The position numbers and the translations under genes are program-made. Under the pieces are notes generated by a model. The model searched no databases and was not told where the DNA came from. It was given only the letters and a program-made list of their open reading frames with translations. DNA of 64,000 nucleotides from Entrophospora sp. SA101 (Eukaryota; Glomeromycota; Glomeromycetes; Entrophosporales; Entrophosporaceae): the NCBI GenBank assembly GCA_958430865.1, contig CAUDNR010001446.1, positions 1 to 64,000 of the forward strand, in the 5' to 3' direction. This document shows positions 58,444 to 64,000 of this stretch, piece by piece (within the stretch, counting starts at the first letter, position 1; every line of letters starts with the position of its first letter).

Positions 58444-58880
58444 TTAAAAGTTCCTTTTTAATCTTGGCTTATACTCGCAACAGTTTTGAAAGATTCCCCA
58501 TGGGTTCAGGAGTGATCCGCCTGTTTATTACTATTAATTGTTATTTTTATGATTATTTTTATTAAAAATGAATAACTTACCAAACCAAATAAAATAAATA
58601 AAAATAGAGTAAATTCCTAATATTATGCTAATCGAACCTCCAAGTTGACCAATATTGCCTACGATCTGAGAAAGTAAGATTGTGTTTAAATATTAATTAT
58701 ATTTTAAGTTTGGCATCTAGCAAATTTAATATGATGCTTGCAGTTTTACCTAGTAATGATAAAAAAATCGTTAGGAAAATTCAAATTAGTATTAAATAAT
58801 CATCTTTTTTCTGTTTCGACGGGTTCAAAATATCTATTTCCAGATCTACTACTACTACTACGTCTATCAATCACTGCCTA
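58444..58880 (-). pseudogene. C-terminal exons of a membrane protein, rest missing
   Basis: Minus-strand exons: ~58879-58806 (AVIDRRSSSSRSGNRYFEPV), 58665-58586 after CTCAG (IVGNIGQLGGSISIILGIYS then ILFILFG helix) and 58520-58444 (GSLLNPWGIFQNCCEYKPRL, stop TAA). The GQxGG helix followed by LFG and PWG is the signature seen at the end of the gene at 8705. A join in frame needs a GTTTGG donor instead of the nearby GTAAGT, and no upstream exons were found, so it is probably a truncated copy. Confidence 0.45.
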
Positions 58881-59382
58881 AAATAGTTATAATCAGGATT
58901 TTATTCCTTTGAATTGATTGATTAGTGTATTACCAAGCCAACAAAAGATACATAAATGGATTACAGTTCGCTCTCTCTATGACGAATTTTTGGGCTGGGC
59001 TAAGAAGGTCGTTATAGACAGAACTTGTTAGATAAATAATATTTATGAGTTAGTTATCTGATGATTTGATGATGATAATCATTTTTTAGTTGCAACTCTT
59101 CAGATTGTTGGCCAATATATATGTCTACCAAGGGACGAAGCGATATTAGACTCTTAAAAAACGTTATTTATTTTAATACATAATACTACTGTATTAGTGT
59201 GAAATCTTGGATACTTGGAACACACTGCTGATCATTTAAACCAAATTTTCAAACAAACATTTTTATTAATTATCATTACGTTTTACAACTGCGCAACAAT
59301 AAATTGATAAATTAGTATTAATTAAAAGAGAAAATTAGTTCCCATCAATATTCTCCTCCATAACAATTTTTTAAAAAAAAAA
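58881..59382. other. Intergenic with a worn Tigger-like end
   Basis: CAGTTCGCTCTCTCTATGAC at 58963 resembles a pogo/Tigger terminus; no second end. The last ~65 bp before 59383 recur upstream of the stub at 61051, so a duplicated BTB-TLDc promoter lies here. Confidence 0.45.
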
Positions 59383-60888
59383 ATGAATTCAATATTTGAA
59401 AAATATTTCAATGAAAATGAACGATTATTGAACACAGAAGACTTTTATGATGTAAAAATATATGTTGATGTAGAGCCAAACATCAAAGAAGTTCATGCAC
59501 ATGCATCTATTATATCAGCTCATTGTCCATTTTTTAAGAATGCATTAAGTGATGCAACAAAAGAAAATGATTATTATATTATTAAGAATGTTAATATTAG
59601 TGAAAAATGTTTCAATCATATTCTCAAGTAAGTTTGAATAAATTTATTATTATTTATTTGTTTATTTATTATTAATAAATATATAATAATGATATTAATA
59701 ACTTTTTAATAATTTATTTATTTTGAAAGATTTTTGTATACATGTAAAATTGAAATTGAAAATTATTCTGGAGCTGAAACATTAGAACTATTGATTGCAG
59801 CAGGTCAATTTGGTATTGAGTCACTTTATGAATATATGATGAAATACTTTGTTGAAAATTATGAAGATTATATAGAAGAAAATTCAGTTAAAATTCTACA
59901 ATTGATTTATGCTAATGAAGATTTTAAGGAATTAAAAAATATCTATTTGGAAAAATTTTGTGACTATGGTGAAAAATTATTTGAATCAAATGAATTTAAA
60001 TCATTGGAAAAACCAATCCTTTTAGAAATTCTCAAAAGGGAAGATTTTTTTGTTGATGAGATGGTTATTTGGGAAAACACACTTAAATGGGGTTTGGCAA
60101 AACATCCAGAAATCAATAATATCAATATTGAAGATTGGTCACCACAAAATTTTGTTGATTTAGGCAATACATTAAAAGAATTTATTTACCTAATAAGATT
60201 TCAGGATATTTCTAAAGAGGATTTTTTTGATAAAATTGAACCATATGATATACTTTTTCCTAGGACTTTACAGAGATCCCTGTCACAATATTATTTTTTT
60301 CCTGATAGACAACAAACATTAAATTTATTACCATCAAGAATTCCAAATTTGATACCAACACTTGAATCATTGACAATAAATCCAAACTTTATTTTGCTTT
60401 TTGCAAGTTGGATTGATAGAAAAAATTCACCATATACCTCCTTTAAGAGAGTCAAATATGAATTCAAACTTTTATATTGTAGTAGTAGAGATGGTTTAGA
60501 TGCAGCCATATTTCATCAAAAATGTGATAATATCAACAAAACTCTTACAGTTGGTAAAATACAAAATTCAGAACAAATAGTTGGTGGTTATAATCCACTT
60601 AATTGGAATGGAAATGAATATAAAAATACAACTGAGGGTTTTATATTTAATATAAGTAATAGGAAAAATATCAATACTGCTCAATTTAGTTATGTTATTG
60701 ATGATAAGAATGCAATTTTCTGTCATCCTTCTCTTTTACCTAGGTTTGGTGGTGGTTGTGGTCATGATTTATATTTTCATACAAAAAGTGAGGTTGGTAG
60801 TAAAAAACCAAAGACTTATAATAACATCAACATAGTAAAGGGTAAATTTGATGAATTAGAAGTTTTTCAAATAATTGATAAAAAATAA
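59383..60888 (+). CDS. BTB-BACK-TLDc protein (copy C)
   Basis: 467 aa in two exons, 59383-59627 and 59730-60888, with exon lengths 245 and 1159 nt exactly as in copies A and B. BTB: FYDVKIYVDVEPNIKEVHAH, CPFFKNALSD, FLYTCKIEIE. TLDc: FKLLYCSSRDGLDAAIFHQK, IVGGYNPLNWNG, FHTKSEVGS. It is more diverged from A and B than they are from each other, especially in the BACK/linker region. It lies on the opposite strand, ~40 kb from the A/B pair, next to a truncated further copy. No broken residues; likely functional. Confidence 0.9.
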
Positions 60889-61050
60889 AACAATAAATAC
60901 AATGTTAGATTGTTACTTATATTATTATATTTTGTAAATCTTTATTGACAATAAATGTGACCAGATTTAAATATGTTAAAAAGAAAATTAGTTCTCATTA
61001 ATATATAATTTTGGGAATATTATTTAGAGGCATAACCATTTGAAAAAAAA
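60889..61050. promoter_or_regulatory. Duplicated BTB-TLDc 5' flank
   Basis: AAATTAGTTCTCATTAATAT ... GAAAAAAAATGAATTC parallels the 5' flank of copy C (AAATTAGTTCCCATCAATAT ... AAAATGAATTC), so a promoter-bearing tandem duplicate was made here. No individual factor sites identified. Confidence 0.4.
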
Positions 61051-61153
61051 TGAATTCAATATTTGAAAAATATTTTAATGAAAATGAAAGATTATTGAAT
61101 ACAGAAGTCTTTTATGATCTAAAAATGTATGTTTGGTGTAGAGCCAAACACGG
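61051..61153 (+). pseudogene. BTB-TLDc exon-1 stub cut by a transposon
   Basis: ATG and the first ~30 codons match copies A-C (MNSIFEKYFNENERLLNTE); an extra base near 61135 shifts the frame (TGGTGTAGAGCC). Homology stops at ~61150, where the TIR element begins. No BACK or TLDc sequence is found beyond the element. Confidence 0.8.
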
Positions 61154-61642
61154 TAGGGAGAGATTCAGTATGGTATAACTCTTGCAGAACGTATGGTATG
61201 GTATGGTATAGCCTAAGGTTTCTGGTCCAAACAGTTTCTCAAAGCCCAAACTAGTTTGAGCAATTTGGGCTTCTCAACATTTTCTATAAGCATGAACATT
61301 TAAAAAACTATATGAATCAACTTGTTTTAACTTAAACAACTTTAAAATAATTTCGCCCAATTTCGGCTAATAACAAAAAGTAGTTTGGGCTTATAAAAAA
61401 ATAATTTTTGCCCAAAGTATTTGGGCAATTTCGGCTACTAATAGAAGCAGTTTCGACCAGAAACCTTAGTATAGCCCATATTTTTCCATACCAAGTCACA
61501 CAAAATTTTATTCTAAATCCTTTTTTGGTAGGTGTGAAGGGAAGTATGTTAGATTTAAGTATTGGTATACAACCATTTTATTACACTTATACAATACCAT
61601 ACCATATGTTTTGCAAGAGTTATACCATACTGAATGTCCCTA
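61154..61642. mobile_element. TIR element carrying a nested MITE-2
   Basis: Ends TAGGGAGAGATTCAGTATGG and, reverse-complemented, TAGGGACATTCAGTATGG; both continue TATAACTCTTGCA and a run of TATGG units, giving TIRs of about 50 bp. Counting the outer TA as target, it fits a Tc1/mariner-type insertion. The MITE-2 at 61214-61468 is inserted inside. Confidence 0.75.
61214..61468. mobile_element. MITE-2 copy (hAT-like) with perfect 8-bp TSD
   Basis: 255 bp; ends TAAGGTTTCTGGTCCAAAC and GTTTCGACCAGAAACCTTA. GTATAGCC flanks both sides (61206-61213, 61469-61476). Longer than the 30154 copy through an extra TTTGGGCTTATA...TTTGGGCAATTT block. Nested within the 61154 element, so it inserted later. Confidence 0.9.
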
Positions 61643-61941
61643 TACTCTTGAGATTCGGATTCAAACACTACTTTAGACAACCCCAAAAAATATTTAGACA
61701 CCCATTAAATAGAACACTAGAGATTTGTGTGTGACGTGGATGTCAATCTCACAATACCCAAAATAATAATGAATTGCTGTGATACAACCAAGTAAATATT
61801 AATAATAAAAATTTCATTGCACATCCCTCTGCTAAAATCTTGTTTCACTTATAATAAAAATGAATGAAGGTATTTTCTTATAACTTTTTTAAAAATATAA
61901 TAGTAGGACTTGCATTTTAACTTAACATTTTTCTTTATAAT

Positions 61942-64000
61942 AATGTTTAGCTAAATTCTATTATGGTAAATATTATAAATTAACTTAAATAATTTTTATT
62001 AAAACATCCAATTAAATACTTTTATTTTATAACTAGGGGGTAAATATTATTATAAATTAATATTAACTTTTACAACACAAAATAAATCATCATCTAATTA
62101 AATAATTTTATTTTTTATTTCTTTACTATAACCAGAGGGTAGGCATCATATTCTAAACTTTTACAACAAAATAAAACATCATCTAATTAAATAAATTTAT
62201 TTTTTATTTCTTTATAATAACCAGGGTGTAAGTATTGTATTATAAATTCAACTTTTACAACACAAACTAAACATCATCTAGTTAAATAAATTTATTTTTC
62301 ATTTCTTTATAATAACCAGTGGGTAAGCATTGTATTATAAATCAACTTTTACAACACAAAATAAAACATCATCTAATTAAATAAATTTATTTTCATTTCT
62401 TTATAATAACCAGGGGGTAAGTATTGTATTATAAATCAACTTTTACAACACAAAATAAAACATCATCTAATTAAATAATTTTATTTTTTGTTTCTTTATA
62501 ATAACAAGATTGTAAGTATTGTATTATAAATCAAACTTTTACAACACAAAATAAAACATCATCTATTTAAATGAATTTATTTTTTATTTCTTTATAATAA
62601 CCAGATGGCAAGTATTGTATTATAAATTCAACTTTTACAACACAAAATAAAACATCATCTAATTAAATAATTTTTTTTTTATTTCTTTATAATAACCAGA
62701 TTGTAAGTATTGTATTATAAATTCAACTTTTACAACACAAAATAAAAACATCATTTAATTAAATAAATTTAATTTTTATTTCTTTATAATAACCAGCTTG
62801 TAAGTATTGTATTATAAATCAACTTTTACAACAACACAAAATAAAACATCATCTAATTAAATAAATTTAATTTTTATTTCTTTATTGTATTCTAAATTCA
62901 ACTTTTACAACACAAATAAAAACATCATCTAATTAAATAATTTTATTTTTATTTCTTTATAATAACCAGATTGTAAGTATTGTATTATTAATTCAACTTT
63001 TACAACACAAAATAAAAACATCATCTAATTAAATAAATTTATTTTTTATTTCTTTATAATAACCAGGGGGTAAGTATTGTATTATAAATTCATCTTTTAC
63101 TACACAAAATAAAACATCATCTATTTAAATGAATTTATTTTTTATTTCTTTATAATAACCAGAGTGTAAGTATTGTATTATAAATTCATCTTTTTTATAA
63201 TTTTGGCTTAGAATGAATACCTATTTTATTATGTTGAAAAATAAATGCTATTTTATTTTTAATTTTTTATAATGAAAAAAATATTATTGATATAATTAGA
63301 TATTCATAATGAAAGAAAAGAAAAATATGGAATCTGTTCTGTTTGTGTAAGACATAATACTAATTACCAGTGGTGTCAATCATGTGATCCTAAATTGTTA
63401 GCTCAAAGTTGGACTAGCAGTGGTGATGAAAAATTAGATGAAATAATTAGAAATACACAGCTTAAAGCAAAAGGATTTGATAGTTATCATTATCTCGAAT
63501 GGATCCCTTATGACCAACTCACAATTAAAGAAGTAATAGGTGAAGGTGGTTTTGCAATTGTATATAAGGGTAGCTGGTCAAATGGACCTAGGTATACTAA
63601 CAGAAATACAAGATATTATTTAGAAGGTGGTCATGTAGCATTAAAAAAGTTTAAAAATATAAACTCTCAAAATATTTCTGAAGAGTTTTTAAATGAGGTA
63701 AATAATTTGATATAATTGACAATTAATGATTTTCAAATAATATATTAAAATTTTATTAATTTTCACAAAAGGTTCAAAATTATATTAAATGTATAGGACC
63801 TGGTCATCAGAATATTGTTAGTATTTATGGTATTTCACAAGATCCAGATACAAAAGGATACATTTTAGTAATAAGATATGCAAGCAATGGAAGTTTTAAA
63901 AATTATATAAAATCAAACTATATAGGATGGGATCATAAAATTAGAATACTTTATAATATTATTTCAGGTTTAAGCAACTTTCATCAAGAAAGACTTATGC
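61942..64000. repeat. Right copy of the perfect long direct repeat
   Basis: Base-for-base copy of 1-2059 on reading. It begins with the same minisatellite (61982-63196) and runs into the second kinase copy, to the window end. The 20-odd bases before 61942 have no counterpart visible because the window starts there. Confidence 0.95.
63300..64000 (+). CDS. Second kinase copy, cut by window end
   Basis: Same as the gene at 1359: exon ~63300-63697, intron, and exon from 63772 to past 64000, ending here just after HQERLM. Cysteine-rich leader, GEGGFAIVYKG and VALKKF are identical. The catalytic loop lies beyond the window, so activity cannot be judged. Confidence 0.85.

Overview
The window reads as nuclear DNA of an arbuscular mycorrhizal fungus (Glomeromycotina, Rhizophagus-like). 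The reasons are strong A+T richness, many short GT-AG introns, and protein families expanded in that group: TKL-like kinases with a cysteine-rich leader, BTB-BACK-TLDc proteins, and two- or multi-pass membrane proteins with a conserved hydrophobic exon before a ...PWG... tail. Placement in this group is inference; the gene structures are read from the sequence. A run of ten Ns (51675-51684) shows this is a draft scaffold.

Layout. 1-2059 and 61942-64000 are the same sequence, base for base as far as I could read: a ~95-bp minisatellite followed by a kinase gene. 4.7-5.9 kb holds relics of a kinase and a BTB-TLDc gene. 8.7-10.5 kb is a nine-exon membrane protein gene. 13.5-15.0 kb is a minus-strand membrane glycoprotein with frame problems. 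16-20.6 kb holds two tandem BTB-TLDc genes. 23.2-26.5 kb is a seven-exon SH3-SAM-PH scaffold gene (Boi/Pob1-like). 26.5-38 kb is gene-poor, with a topoisomerase II relic, kinase and coiled-coil pseudogenes and several small transposons. 38-40.4 kb is a six-exon gene of unknown function, and 43.2-44.4 kb a multi-pass membrane protein. 44.9-51.7 kb is a graveyard of small DNA transposons and broken genes. 52.1-53.0 kb is a low-complexity/coiled-coil gene. 53-59 kb holds decayed fragments. 59.4-61.2 kb has a third intact BTB-TLDc gene and the stub of another, cut by a nested transposon.

How it fits together. The intact genes look like signalling and membrane-facing functions: a kinase, BTB-TLDc substrate-adaptor-like proteins, a polarity scaffold and surface membrane proteins. 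Nothing suggests they form one pathway. The main theme is turnover: tandem gene duplication, gene conversion, pseudogenes, and many non-autonomous DNA transposons. At least five of these carry perfect or near-perfect 8-bp target duplications (hAT-like) and several others have TA-flanked (pogo/Tc1-like) ends. The most unusual signal is the minisatellite. Its repeats place a splice-acceptor-like TAACCAG and a splice-donor-like GTAAGT exactly three variable bases apart.
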